Shown here piece by piece: positions 8,517 through 18,205 of a stretch of DNA of 64,000 bases. Within the stretch, counting starts at the first letter, position 1. Each line of letters begins with the position of its first letter. This stretch comes from Bacillota bacterium. Lineage in GTDB: Bacteria > Bacillota > DSM-12270 > Thermacetogeniales > Thermacetogeniaceae. Position numbers and translations under genes: made by a program. The notes under the pieces are model-generated. The model saw only the letters and a list, made by a program, of their open reading frames with translations, had not been told where the DNA came from and made no database searches. Where the stretch lies: positions 124,001 through 188,000 of the forward strand of contig JARYLU010000001.1 in the NCBI GenBank assembly GCA_029907475.1. Reading direction: 5' to 3'.

Positions 8517-9407
8517 ATGATTCACATTGGGATTGTTACAGATAGTACCGCGTATCTAACGCCCGACCAAAGAGAGCGGTTACCAGTTGAAATAGTTTCT
8601 TTGAGTGTGAACTTTGGGGATGAAAGCTTCAAGGAAGGGGAAGTTTATAGCAATAAGGAGTTTTATGAAAAACTGCGACAGGCTTCTTTTCTTCCCACCA
8701 CTTCCCAACCCTCGGTGGGAGATTTTTTAAAGGTTTATGAAAAATTAGCCGGTCAGTTTAAAAGCATTATTTCAATTCATATCTCAGGTGGAATCAGTGG
8801 AACGGTCCAGGCAGCACGTGCTGCTGCTCAGATGCTCCCCCATCTAGATATAACTGTCGTAGACTCAATGGCAACCGCAATCGGGCTCTATTTTATTGTA
8901 GAAGCGGCAGTTCAAGCTGCACGGCAGGGTTTGGCGCGGGACGAGGTTCTTCGGATTGTTAATCATGTAATGGATCAGATGACCCTTCTCTTTTTTCCTG
9001 ATACCCTGGAATACTTGCGGAGAGGCGGGAGAATTGGAGGGGCGGCCGCATTAATCGGAACTGTACTCCAAGTCAAACCGGTTCTCTATTTTAATAAACA
9101 AAAAAACGGAATCATCGATGTTTATGAAAAAGTAAGGACGAAAGAAAGAGCAATTAAAAGGCTCCTTGGCGAACTGGAGAAAGCTTATAAAGTTAATCCG
9201 GAACTGAGAGCAGGGATTGTACACGTGGGAGCCCCGGAAGAGGGAAAAAATCTTTGTAACCGCGTTCAGTCTTTGTACCCCGGGCTTCCCCTCGAACTCT
9301 GCGAGGTCGGTCCGGTGATTGGGGCACACGTGGGACCTGGCACGTTAGGTATTTGCTTTTATCCCCTCATACCTGAATTACAAGATCTCGTTTCTTCTAA
9401 GGAGTGA
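8517..9407 (+). CDS. DegV family fatty-acid-binding protein
   Basis: Product of 296 residues. Recognised by the N-terminal IGIVTDSTAYLTPDQ, the conserved FLPTTSQPSVGDF and ISIHISGGISGTVQAA segments, DSMATAIGLY, and LEYLRRGGRIGGAAAL. DegV proteins bind a fatty acid between two alpha/beta domains and act as FakB-type partners of fatty acid kinase, presenting acyl phosphate for phospholipid synthesis. The kinase FakA is not in the window. ATG 8517 was chosen because AAGGGG lies six bases upstream; the frame is open to a TTG 15 bases earlier. It overlaps the next gene by 4 bases. Confidence 0.92.
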   Translation: MIHIGIVTDSTAYLTPDQRERLPVEIVSLSVNFGDESFKEGEVYSNKEFYEKLRQASFLPTTSQPSVGDFLKVYEKLAGQFKSIISIHISGGISGTVQAARAAAQMLPHLDITVVDSMATAIGLYFIVEAAVQAARQGLARDEVLRIVNHVMDQMTLLFFPDTLEYLRRGGRIGGAAALIGTVLQVKPVLYFNKQKNGIIDVYEKVRTKERAIKRLLGELEKAYKVNPELRAGIVHVGAPEEGKNLCNRVQSLYPGLPLELCEVGPVIGAHVGPGTLGICFYPLIPELQDLVSSKE

Positions 9408-11098
9408 TTGCCACGGCAAGGAGAACGAGGGGCATCCTGTATCATTACCGCCACTGGCGCAGGTATCAAGAAATTCTCAACGTTTTGGTGAAATACGGTT
9501 TCAGCTATGTTATTGATACTTTGAATCTTCCCGGGTTGCCTCTTTACCGCCGTTTAAAAAAGCGTTTCCTCGCCCGGGAGGGAGAACTCGAAACTGTCCC
9601 CGGGCGAATCGTTAAAGCAATCCAGGAACTCGGCCCCACCTTTGTAAAACTTGGGCAGCTGCTTAGTACACGCGCGGATCTAATTCCGGAGCCCTTTTTA
9701 AAGGAGTTTATAAAACTACAAGACCGGGTTACGCCGATCCCGTTTCATGAAGTGGAAGCCTTATTCCTCAAAGAACACCAAAAGCCGGTTAGTGAGATTT
9801 TCAGGCTCTTCGAACCTGAACCCGTTGCTTCGGCATCCATTGGACAGGCCCACAGAGCTGTTTTTTTGGATGGCCGTGAAGTTGTCGTGAAGATCCAAAG
9901 GCCTGGCATCGACCGGATCATCGGAGTAGATTTAGAAATCTTACTTGAAATTGGCAGCATCATAGAACAGAGAACTGCTATTGGTGAAGTCTATAAAATA
10001 GGCGAAATTTTAGATGAGTTCAGCATCTCTTTAAGAGAAGAGCTTGATTTTACCTTAGAAGGTCGTAATGCTGAAGTACTCCGGGAGAATCTATCCGATG
10101 ACCCCCGCGTCTACATCCCGAAGGTATATTGGGAATACACGACGCGCCGCATTTTAATTATGGAATATGTACAAGGGCAAAAAATTACCACTCCCGCTGA
10201 GTTGCAGGCTGCTGGTTACGATCCGTTGTACCTGGCTCGCACCCTCGCAGATACGATGATCAGGCAGATCTATGTGGATGGTTTCTTTCACAGCGATCCC
10301 CACCCGGGAAACCTGGCAGTTTTGCCCGGGAATCGGATTGTTTTTATGGATTTCGGTCAGGTTGGACGGATGGATGAGGAACTCCGTGAGAAGGCCGCGG
10401 ATTTAGTTCTCGCCCTGGTCCGGCACGATCTTGACGGAATCATTAAAAGTTTACTCCGGATCGGCATCTTGCGCGGACAGCCCAATCTTTCAAGGTTAAA
10501 GCACGATCTTAGCAGACTTGAACGAAAGTATTACGGCCTTCCCTTTCGTGAAATCCACGTTGGAACATCTGTCCGGGAACTCATGGAGCTTGCCTGGCGC
10601 TACCAGATTCAGGTTCCTTCTGATTTTGTGATGGCAGCAAAGGCACTGGTGACGCTAGAAGGAGTAATCCGGGAACTGGCTCCGGAAATGAGCCTTGTAG
10701 AAATTGCAGAACCTTTTGCATGGCGTGTTTCTTGGCGCCGGTATGACCCCCGCCGGCTGCAACGCCGTTTTTGGCAGCGCCTGGCGGAAACAAGTGGCAG
10801 TGTTACGCGGTTGCCTGGGTTGGCGGAAGAAGCCGCCCGCAAAATCATCCACGGCCAGGTTTCTTTTGAGATCCAACACCGGGAGTTTCCGCTTGCGGTT
10901 GGGCATCTCCAGAGGGCTGTAAACCGTCTTGCTTTAAGTATTATCCTGGCAAGCCTTCTCATTGCCGGCTCCCTTCTAACACGCTTGGACTCTTACTCCT
11001 TCCTGGTACGTTTCCATCTTTCTGAATTGGTTTTGGGTTTAGCTTTCATTGCCTCCTTTTTCCTCATCGCTTTTCTCCTGTTTTTTTCCCGCTCTTAG
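9404..11098 (+). CDS. ABC1/UbiB family atypical protein kinase-like protein
   Basis: Product of 564 residues. Family motifs: FVKLGQLLSTRADLIP (KxGQ motif), the alanine-rich nucleotide loop ASASIGQAHRA, the catalytic lysine in VVVKIQRPGI, FFHSDPHPGN and DFGQVGRMD. Two predicted transmembrane helices lie at the C-terminus (about 510-560), as in UbiB/Coq8. The family is an ATPase that supports quinone or other isoprenoid-lipid metabolism; the substrate here is not evident. The start is the GTG overlapping the degV stop (GTGA), with AAGGAG directly before it, so spacing is tight and an ATT at 9407 cannot be excluded. Confidence 0.92.
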   Translation: MIATARRTRGILYHYRHWRRYQEILNVLVKYGFSYVIDTLNLPGLPLYRRLKKRFLAREGELETVPGRIVKAIQELGPTFVKLGQLLSTRADLIPEPFLKEFIKLQDRVTPIPFHEVEALFLKEHQKPVSEIFRLFEPEPVASASIGQAHRAVFLDGREVVVKIQRPGIDRIIGVDLEILLEIGSIIEQRTAIGEVYKIGEILDEFSISLREELDFTLEGRNAEVLRENLSDDPRVYIPKVYWEYTTRRILIMEYVQGQKITTPAELQAAGYDPLYLARTLADTMIRQIYVDGFFHSDPHPGNLAVLPGNRIVFMDFGQVGRMDEELREKAADLVLALVRHDLDGIIKSLLRIGILRGQPNLSRLKHDLSRLERKYYGLPFREIHVGTSVRELMELAWRYQIQVPSDFVMAAKALVTLEGVIRELAPEMSLVEIAEPFAWRVSWRRYDPRRLQRRFWQRLAETSGSVTRLPGLAEEAARKIIHGQVSFEIQHREFPLAVGHLQRAVNRLALSIILASLLIAGSLLTRLDSYSFLVRFHLSELVLGLAFIASFFLIAFLLFFSRS

Positions 11099-11493
11099 CC
11101 CTCCCCTCCAGGATAAAGTCCCCGTGATTCTCAAATATTTTTTATTATCCAGAAGCAGGAGATTTTCGCTTTGTGTAGAATTGAACATTTAACAACGAGA
11201 AGGATATTTCAACTGGTAAAAGAAGGATTTCGGGATTAAAAATTAGTATATAGATTATAAATTAGTTAAACTTTTCGTTATTAAAAGTGGGTTGTTGAAG
11301 GAGGATTTAATAAAAATTTGTAGAACTAAATTACTTAAAGTTGCCCGTAAAATTCGCGCGGTATGCTGGGAGTTTTCGGAAACGTGGCATAAGGGAGGGA
11401 ATCTCTGAGTAGAAATCAAAGGGTAAGTAAAAAGTGAGCAACTTACAGATGGGTGGCGGGTTACCTCATACTTTAAGTCAAAGGAGTGTTGGT
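11099..11493 (+). other. Leader region of the Wood-Ljungdahl gene cluster, no gene seen
   Basis: 395 bases without a convincing coding frame. It is AT-rich from about 11200 to 11330 and contains an isolated AAGGAGG at 11298-11304 that is followed only by a two-codon frame. The promoter for the downstream acs operon should be here, but no -35/-10 pair stands out and no known riboswitch was recognised. Confidence 0.5.
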
Positions 11494-12276
11494 GTGAAAA
11501 TCGCAATTACCGGGAAGGGTGGAGTAGGAAAAACCACTCTTGCTGCTGGACTGGCAAAACTTTTCGACCAGCGAGGTTACCAGGTGTATGCAGTTGACGC
11601 CGACCCCGATATCAGTCTTGGTACTACGCTTGGAGTACCAGAGGAACAGCTTGCTGCTCAACCGCCGCTGATAGAGATGAAGCAGTTAATCGCGGAGCGG
11701 ACGGGAGCAGGTGGTCTTGTATATATTCTAAATCCGCAGGTTGATGATATCCTCGATAAATACGCAATTGATCTCGGCCGGATCAAGTTACTCCGCATGG
11801 GGGCTGTCAAACAGGCGAGTACCGCCTGTTACTGTCCCGAAAATGCCTTCCTTCATGCCGTGGTAAACTCTCTCCTCCTCGGGAAACACGAAGTTGTCAT
11901 TTTAGATATGGGCGCCGGGATAGAACATTTAACACGTGGTACGGCGCGGGGTGTCGATCTCATGCTTATTGTTACGGAGCCGACGAAGGTAAGTGTGGAT
12001 ACGGCGCGTGTCATTCAAAAGCTGGCAGAAGAAATGGGTGTACCCAGAATTAAAGTAATCGGCAACAAGGTCCGTTCAGCCAGAGAAAAAGAATTTCTCT
12101 CTGAACAATTTACCGGAGAAGAAATGTTGGGATACATAGAGTTTGACGACGAACTTTGGGAAAAAGCAATGCTGGAGGACCCCCGGGGGTTGCGAGAGGT
12201 TTTATTAAAATCTGCAAGCAAGGTTTTCGACGAAATTTTAAGAGAGGTAGGTGAGGCGGCGGGCGCAAGCAGTTAA
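11494..12276 (+). CDS. cooC: CooC-type nickel-insertion ATPase for CODH/ACS
   Basis: Product of 260 residues of the MinD/SIMIBI class. The deviant P-loop is ITGKGGVGKTTLAAGL, followed by VYAVDADPDISLG, and the CxC metal-binding motif characteristic of CooC is in STACYCPENAF. CooC loads nickel into the C-cluster of carbon monoxide dehydrogenase. GTG 11494 is the chosen start, with AAGGAG seven bases upstream; the frame is open for 20 more codons but that extension has no homologous look. It opens the acs cluster and lies 121 bases before acsA, the enzyme it matures. Confidence 0.92.
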   Translation: MKIAITGKGGVGKTTLAAGLAKLFDQRGYQVYAVDADPDISLGTTLGVPEEQLAAQPPLIEMKQLIAERTGAGGLVYILNPQVDDILDKYAIDLGRIKLLRMGAVKQASTACYCPENAFLHAVVNSLLLGKHEVVILDMGAGIEHLTRGTARGVDLMLIVTEPTKVSVDTARVIQKLAEEMGVPRIKVIGNKVRSAREKEFLSEQFTGEEMLGYIEFDDELWEKAMLEDPRGLREVLLKSASKVFDEILREVGEAAGASS

Positions 12277-12397
12277 GAGTGTTCGCCCCCGGAGCTCAGG
12301 GTAAGCAGGACGGGAAGGGAGCAGAGCGAGGGAGTCCCGGCTCGGGGAAAGAACCTGTGGTTCGTTTTAAATTTTTATTAAAAGGGAGGTTAAAAGT

Positions 12398-14434
12398 ATG
12401 CCGAGATTCAGTGATACTTCTCTTCAGAATTCTAAGCCATCGGTAGATCGTAAAAACAGAATCAAAGATCCTAAAAACATCAAGCGTACTATCGATCCGG
12501 CTGCCCTGGAAATGCTCGATTTTACCAAGGAAAATAACATTATTACGGCATTTGACCGCTGGTCTGCCCAGCAGCCCCAGTGCGCCTTTGGTTACCAGGG
12601 AATTTGCTGCCGGATCTGTTTCGCAGGCCCCTGCCGGATTAAGGCCGAAGAGGGACCTGGAAGCATGGGTATTTGCGGGGCCAAGGATTACACGATTGTT
12701 GCTCGTAACGCCATCCGGATGATGGCCGGTGGATGCTCCGCCCACTCCGACCACGGCCGGGAAGTTGCGAATGTCCTGCTCCACATGGCCGAGGGGCATG
12801 CACCTGACTACAAGGTAACAGATCCCGATAAACTGCGCGGCGTGGCCCAGCGCTTGGGACTTAGTGTTGACGGGAAGTCGGATCTGGAACTTGCCAAGGA
12901 AGTGGCAGAGGTAGCCTTAGAAGATTTCGGAAAGCAGGATGATACACCGTGCGCCTTCCTGTGGTCTACCATTTGCGATGGTCGTAAAAATAAATATCAA
13001 GAATGCGATGTTATTCCTACCTCAATCGACCGCTCAGTTGTAGAGGTGCTCCACAGGACCCACGTTGGGGTTGACGCCGACCCGGTCAACCTGATTTTCG
13101 GCGGTATCAAGTGCTCCCTGGCAGACTATACAGGGATGCACCTCTCTACCGACCTGTCCGACATTCTTTTTGGAACCCCGAAGCCGGTGATGAGCGAGGC
13201 CAACCTGGGCGTGATTGACCCGGACAAAGTCAACATTATCGTCCACGGCCACAACCCGATCCTGAGCCAGATGGTTGTCGACACGGCAAAGACCATGGAA
13301 GAGGATGCGAAGGCCGCCGGGGCCAAGGGAATCCAGATTTCCGGAATCTGCTGCACGGGAAACGAAGTGTTAATGCGTGCGGGAGTTCCCATCGCCACCA
13401 GCTACATGGCCCAGGAGCTTGCCATCGCAACAGGCGCAATCGATGTGATGGTTGTTGACGTCCAGTGTATCATGCCGGCGGTGCGAAATGTCGCAGAATG
13501 CTTCAACACGAAGATTGTTACAACCCTTCCGATCTCCAAGATCCCCGGTTCTTATCACTTCGCTTTTGATGAAGCACGGGCAGCGGAAAGTGCAAGAAAT
13601 GTTATTAATCTTGCCATTGAGACATTTAAGGTCCGGAAGGAGAGCGGAAGAGCGGTTAAAGTTCCGCAGTTTAAGAACAAGTTAATGGCCGGTTTCAGCC
13701 TCGAAGCGTTGATGGACCTCTTTGCTGCGATTAATCCGGATAACCCGGTTAGCGTCCTTACTGATGCCATTCTTAATGGAGAGATTGCAGGGGTCTGTCT
13801 GCTGGCAGGCTGCAATAACCTGGAAGCGGTTTATGAGAAGAGTCATACAGACATCATTAAGGGATTGGCCCAGAACAATGTCTTCCTGGTCGGGACAGGC
13901 TGCGTGATGCAGGCCGCTGCAAAGCACGGATTGTGTACGTATGAGGCAGTTGAACAATACGCAGGCCCGGGCCTGAAGGCATTCCTCGACCGGCTCTATG
14001 AAGCCAACAAGGATAAGCTCCCCGAGAAGTTGCCGCTGGCCTTCCACATGGGTTCGTGCGTTGACAACACCCGGGCGGCTGACCTGTGGACGGCGATGGC
14101 CAACGAACTGGGAGTCGACGTGCCTAAGGTTCCATTTGTTGCCAGCGCACCTGAAGCCATGAGTGAAAAGGCGGTTTCCATTGGCACCTGGGTGGTGGCG
14201 CACGGAATTCCGACCCACGTCGGTACGATGCCACCGCTGGAAGGGAGCAGCCTGGTCTGGAGCGTTGTCACCTGCATCGCTCACGACGTCTACGGCGGTT
14301 ACTTCATCCTCGAAACCGACCCCGAGGTAGCCGTCGAGAAACTGGTAGCTGCTCTCGAGTACCGTTCCTGGAAACTCGGGATTCACAAGAAGGCTGCGGA
14401 GCAGTACGAGACGGATCTCTGCCAGGCCTTTTAG
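12398..14434 (+). CDS. acsA: Carbon monoxide dehydrogenase catalytic subunit (CODH/ACS alpha-type, CooS/AcsA)
   Basis: Product of 678 residues, as expected for AcsA. The N-terminal cysteine set for the B and D clusters is visible in YQGICCRICFAGPCRI and MGICGAKDYTIVARN; C-cluster region residues occur in ISGICCTGNEVLMRAG, LLAGCNNLEAVYE, GTGCVMQAAAKHG and FHMGSCVDNTRAADL. It reduces CO2 to CO (or oxidises CO) on a nickel-iron-sulfur cluster and passes CO through a tunnel to AcsB. Start ATG with AAAGGGAGG upstream. Codon use is richer in C at third positions than in most neighbours, as in highly expressed genes. Confidence 0.98.
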   Translation: MPRFSDTSLQNSKPSVDRKNRIKDPKNIKRTIDPAALEMLDFTKENNIITAFDRWSAQQPQCAFGYQGICCRICFAGPCRIKAEEGPGSMGICGAKDYTIVARNAIRMMAGGCSAHSDHGREVANVLLHMAEGHAPDYKVTDPDKLRGVAQRLGLSVDGKSDLELAKEVAEVALEDFGKQDDTPCAFLWSTICDGRKNKYQECDVIPTSIDRSVVEVLHRTHVGVDADPVNLIFGGIKCSLADYTGMHLSTDLSDILFGTPKPVMSEANLGVIDPDKVNIIVHGHNPILSQMVVDTAKTMEEDAKAAGAKGIQISGICCTGNEVLMRAGVPIATSYMAQELAIATGAIDVMVVDVQCIMPAVRNVAECFNTKIVTTLPISKIPGSYHFAFDEARAAESARNVINLAIETFKVRKESGRAVKVPQFKNKLMAGFSLEALMDLFAAINPDNPVSVLTDAILNGEIAGVCLLAGCNNLEAVYEKSHTDIIKGLAQNNVFLVGTGCVMQAAAKHGLCTYEAVEQYAGPGLKAFLDRLYEANKDKLPEKLPLAFHMGSCVDNTRAADLWTAMANELGVDVPKVPFVASAPEAMSEKAVSIGTWVVAHGIPTHVGTMPPLEGSSLVWSVVTCIAHDVYGGYFILETDPEVAVEKLVAALEYRSWKLGIHKKAAEQYETDLCQAF

Positions 14435-14462
14435 GACGAATTAGAGGAAAGGGGGAAAAAGC

Positions 14463-16679
14463 ATGTCTACTGCATGGCGCGTAGAAAGAGAAAAATTTGA
14501 AGATATTTACGCGGGTTCTATCGAGCCGGGGAAAGAACCGAAAAAACTGTTCAGGCAGGCTTACGAGGGAACCATCGTTGCGCTTAGCTATGCTGAAATC
14601 TTACTCAATAAAGCGATTAAAGAATTTGGTCCCGATCATCCGGTGGCCTATCCCGAAACCGCTTACTTCGTGCCTGCGATTAGGGCGCTGAGCGGCGAGG
14701 AAATTACGAAGCTCGGCGATATGGTATCCATTTTGAACGCGAAGCGGGACCAGGTTCATCCTGAAATCAGCCTTGAGAACGCGATGCTCTGGGGCGAGTC
14801 GGTAATATATGCAGCGGAAATTATCGAAGCCGTAAGATGGGCCACGGGCCGGAGAGAATTTCTTCCCAAGCCCTGGACCGGGTTTATTCCGGATACCTAC
14901 GTCCGAAAGTGGGGGATTAAGCACGTTGACTGGACAATTCCGGGCGAGGTCGTGATTTGCGGCCGCTTCCGGACCTCAGACGATGCGTTCAGGATTGTCA
15001 ACAAACTTGTCCAGAAAGGCTTTATGCTCTTCCTGGTTGATGAAGTGATCGAGCAGTTGTTGGAAAAGGGGTACAAGTTTGATATTGACGCCTGGCCGGT
15101 TTATCCGCTGGGGAACTTCACACAGGTAATCCACGCCGTCAACTACGCCTTCCGCGCTTCGTTGATGTTCCCGGGTATCCCGCCAGGAGACAAGTTTATG
15201 CACCGGAACTACCAGCGTGACCGGATTTTAGTTTACTGCTTGCTTCCTGGTGAACGGGACATTGTTAAGGTTGCTGCCTCTTTTGCGGCAATTTACATGG
15301 GCTTCCCGGTGATCGTGGACCAGCCTCTCGAGGAGGACGAGATCTGGAAAGACTGGTACTTCTCGGTGCCTGATTACGACGAAGCAATCCAGATCGGGAT
15401 CGAGGTCCGCGGCATCAAAATTACGGCAATTGAAATTGATATTCCGATTACCCACGGTCCCGCCTTCGAGGGTGAGAGTATCCGCCGTGCCGATATGTTT
15501 GTCGAGTTCGGTGGTGGCTACTCCGCAGCATTTGAGTTGGTGAAAATGGCAGATGCCGATCATGTAACAGACGGCAAGATCGAAGTCATCGGACCGGATG
15601 TTGATCAAATGGAAGAAGGAAAGGCTTACCCGCTGGGCATCTATATCGAAGTTTACGGGCGTAAGTTCCAGGAGGACTTCGAACCGGTATTAGAGCGCCG
15701 GATTCACTACTTCATGAACTACGGTGAAGGTGTCTGGCATATGGGACAGCGAGATCAGAACTGGATGCGGATCAGCAAAGGGGCACACGAAAAAGGCTTT
15801 ACATTGCAGGATTTAGGCAAACTGTTCTACGGCTACTTTAAGAAGGAATATGCTGCAATTGTAGACAGGCTTCAAATTACGCTTATTACCGACCAGGCCG
15901 AGGTTGAAAAGCGCATTGGCGAAGCCCGTGAGAAGTTCCAGGCCCGTGATGACCGCCTGAAGAACCTGCGGGACGACGCGGTAGATGTCTTCTATACCTG
16001 TACCCTCTGTCAGTCCTTCGCTCCAACGCACATTTGCTTCGTCTCCGCTGAGCGGACCGGTCTCTGCGGTGCGGTGAGCTGGCTGGATGCTAAGGCCACT
16101 TACGAGATTGACCCGACCGGTGTCTGCCAGCCTGTCTCGATTACGCAGGAATACGTCATTGACCCGGTTAAGGGTGAGTGGTCTACAATTAACGAAACCG
16201 CTGCTGCCCGGACCCAGGGCAAGACAACTTCGGTCTGTATGTATACCATGATGGACCGCCCGATGACCACGTGCGGTTGCTGTGAGTGTATCCTGGCCCT
16301 TGTCCCTGAATGCAACGGGATGATGGTTACAACCCGTGAGCACAAGGGAATGACTCCTGTGGGGATGACCTTCTCCACCCTTGCCGGAATGGTCGGCGGT
16401 GGCAACCAAACACCGGGCTTTGCCGGGGTTGGAAGGCTTTACCTGATAAGCCGGAAGTTCCTCCCTGCCGACGGCGGGGTTGGAAGACTTATTTGGATGC
16501 CCAAAGAATTGAAAGAACAACTGCGCGAACAACTTAATGAACGCGGCAAGGAAGAAGGTTTCGGGGATAATTTTGCCGACATGATTGCTGACGAAACTGT
16601 AGGAGTTACACCCGATGAGATTATGCCCTACCTGCAGGAAAAAGGCCACCCCGCACTTTCGATGGATCCCTTAATGTAA
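14463..16679 (+). CDS. acsB: Acetyl-CoA synthase, CODH/ACS beta subunit
   Basis: Product of 738 residues. The A-cluster cysteines are in YTCTLCQSFAPTHICF, ERTGLCGAVSW and TCGCCECILALVPECNG; the downstream GMTPVGMTFSTLAGMVGGG and TPGFAGVGRLYL are typical of this subunit. It joins CO, the methyl group from the corrinoid protein and CoA to give acetyl-CoA. It follows acsA by 28 bases with AAAGGGGGAAAAAGC as ribosome site. The bacterial-type N-terminal domain that contacts the CODH subunit is present. Confidence 0.98.
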   Translation: MSTAWRVEREKFEDIYAGSIEPGKEPKKLFRQAYEGTIVALSYAEILLNKAIKEFGPDHPVAYPETAYFVPAIRALSGEEITKLGDMVSILNAKRDQVHPEISLENAMLWGESVIYAAEIIEAVRWATGRREFLPKPWTGFIPDTYVRKWGIKHVDWTIPGEVVICGRFRTSDDAFRIVNKLVQKGFMLFLVDEVIEQLLEKGYKFDIDAWPVYPLGNFTQVIHAVNYAFRASLMFPGIPPGDKFMHRNYQRDRILVYCLLPGERDIVKVAASFAAIYMGFPVIVDQPLEEDEIWKDWYFSVPDYDEAIQIGIEVRGIKITAIEIDIPITHGPAFEGESIRRADMFVEFGGGYSAAFELVKMADADHVTDGKIEVIGPDVDQMEEGKAYPLGIYIEVYGRKFQEDFEPVLERRIHYFMNYGEGVWHMGQRDQNWMRISKGAHEKGFTLQDLGKLFYGYFKKEYAAIVDRLQITLITDQAEVEKRIGEAREKFQARDDRLKNLRDDAVDVFYTCTLCQSFAPTHICFVSAERTGLCGAVSWLDAKATYEIDPTGVCQPVSITQEYVIDPVKGEWSTINETAAARTQGKTTSVCMYTMMDRPMTTCGCCECILALVPECNGMMVTTREHKGMTPVGMTFSTLAGMVGGGNQTPGFAGVGRLYLISRKFLPADGGVGRLIWMPKELKEQLREQLNERGKEEGFGDNFADMIADETVGVTPDEIMPYLQEKGHPALSMDPLM

Positions 16680-16702
16680 CAAGACGAGAACCCGGTCCCA
16701 AG

Positions 16703-16735
16703 GGCCACCGGTCGAATCTGAGCCGACCGGTGGCC
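16703..16735 (+). other. Strong intercistronic hairpin between acsB and acsC
   Basis: GGCCACCGGTCG (16703-16714) is perfectly complementary to CGACCGGTGGCC (16724-16735) with a nine-base loop. No T-run follows, so it is more like an mRNA-stabilising or partial attenuation element than a complete terminator. Confidence 0.7.
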
Positions 16736-16790
16736 TCTTCGGGTCGGGGTTGAAAAAACCATAAAATGGAAAAAGAAAGGAGAAGTGACA

Positions 16791-18131
16791 ATGGGTTTAA
16801 CAGGACTTGAAATTTTCAAGCAGCTACCTAAGACGAACTGCGGAGAGTGTGGCGTACCCACGTGTCTTGCTTTTGCAATGGCCTTAGCATCAGGTAAAGC
16901 CACCTTGAGCCAGTGTCCCTATGTCTCCGATGCCGCGCGTGAAGCATTAGAGTCGGCAACTGCTCCACCGATTAAGCTCGTTAAAGTAGGAGCGGGGGAC
17001 AATGTCTTAGAAATTGGTGACGAGCAGGTAATTTTCCGTCATGACAAGACTTTCTATCATCCGACTGGTATTTTTATTGAGGTTGCCGATACGTTAAGTG
17101 CGGACGAGTTGGCAGCGAAGGTAGATGAAGTTAACGGCCTGGTAGTTGAGCGCGTTGGAGAACAATACGTAATTGATGGTTTTGCGATTAAGAATGCTTC
17201 CGGTAATGCCGATGCCTTCAAAAAGGCAGTTGAAGCTGTTGCAAGTAAAACAAACAAGGTTCTTGCCCTTCTTTCCGAGGACGCTGCAGCTATGGAAGCC
17301 GCGGCAGGTGCAGTATCAGACCGGAAACCCTTGCTTTATGCGGCCACTGCCGATAACTACGAAAAAATGGTCGAGGTAGCCAAGAAAGTAGGGGCTCCGC
17401 TGGCTGTTCGGGGCAATGACCTGAATAGTCTCGCGGAATTAGTCGATAAAGTAGTGGCACTTGGCTACAAGGAGCTCGTATTAGACTCCGGTGAACGTCA
17501 AACCTCGAAGGTGTTAGCTGATTTAACTCAAATCCGGCGCCTTTCCATCAAGAAGCGTTTCCGGACCTTTGGATATCCCACAATTGCCTTTACTACTGAG
17601 GAAGATCCGGGCATGGAAGCTCTCGAGGCCCAGGTTTTTGTTTCGAAATTTGCCAGCATCGTTGTCATGAAGAATGTTTCCGAGGAAGCTTTACTTTCGC
17701 TGTTAACCTGGCGGAGAAACATCTATACCGACCCGCAGAAACCCATTGCGGTGCAGCCGGGAGTTTATGCAATTGGTGACGCTACACCTGATTCGCCGGT
17801 ATACATTACGACCAACTTCTCATTGACGTACTACACAGTTGCGACAGAAGTCGAATCCACGAGGTTGCCAAGCTACCTTATTGCATTTGATACCGATGGC
17901 TTGTCTGTGTTGACAGCCTGGGCGGGCGGTAAGTTTGTTGGTGAAACAATTGGCGAGTGGCTGAAAACTTCGGAGCTTAACGAGAAGGTCAACCAGAAGA
18001 AGATCATTATTCCGGGTGGTGTCGCTGCAATTAAAGGAAAGATTGAGGAGCTTTCCGGTTGGGAAGTTATTGTAGGGCCGCGTGATGCTTCCGGAATCAG
18101 TTCTTTTGCAAAACTCCGCTTGGGTGCCTAG
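16791..18131 (+). CDS. acsC: Corrinoid iron-sulfur protein large subunit (CODH/ACS gamma)
   Basis: Product of 446 residues. The N-terminal [4Fe-4S] motif KTNCGECGVPTCLAFA...LSQCPYVSD is intact, followed by a TIM-barrel region and a C-terminal cobalamin-binding domain ending in GPRDASGISSF. With AcsD it carries the methyl group on cobalt between the methyltransferase AcsE and acetyl-CoA synthase. ATG 16791 is preferred over the GTG six bases upstream because AAAGGAG is then eight bases away. Confidence 0.97.
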   Translation: MGLTGLEIFKQLPKTNCGECGVPTCLAFAMALASGKATLSQCPYVSDAAREALESATAPPIKLVKVGAGDNVLEIGDEQVIFRHDKTFYHPTGIFIEVADTLSADELAAKVDEVNGLVVERVGEQYVIDGFAIKNASGNADAFKKAVEAVASKTNKVLALLSEDAAAMEAAAGAVSDRKPLLYAATADNYEKMVEVAKKVGAPLAVRGNDLNSLAELVDKVVALGYKELVLDSGERQTSKVLADLTQIRRLSIKKRFRTFGYPTIAFTTEEDPGMEALEAQVFVSKFASIVVMKNVSEEALLSLLTWRRNIYTDPQKPIAVQPGVYAIGDATPDSPVYITTNFSLTYYTVATEVESTRLPSYLIAFDTDGLSVLTAWAGGKFVGETIGEWLKTSELNEKVNQKKIIIPGGVAAIKGKIEELSGWEVIVGPRDASGISSFAKLRLGA

Positions 18132-18205
18132 TCTCAACTGAGGCCCCCAGGAATCTCCGTTGCCTGAACAAGACGTAGCCAAGGAAACAGAAAGGTGGGG
18201 CTAAC

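Noticed and set aside
13682-14386. 234-codon minus-strand open frame inside acsA
   Set aside because: Antisense to a certain gene; long only because of the third-position bias of acsA.
15813-16649. 278-codon minus-strand open frame inside acsB
   Set aside because: Antisense shadow of acsB with no protein-like motifs.
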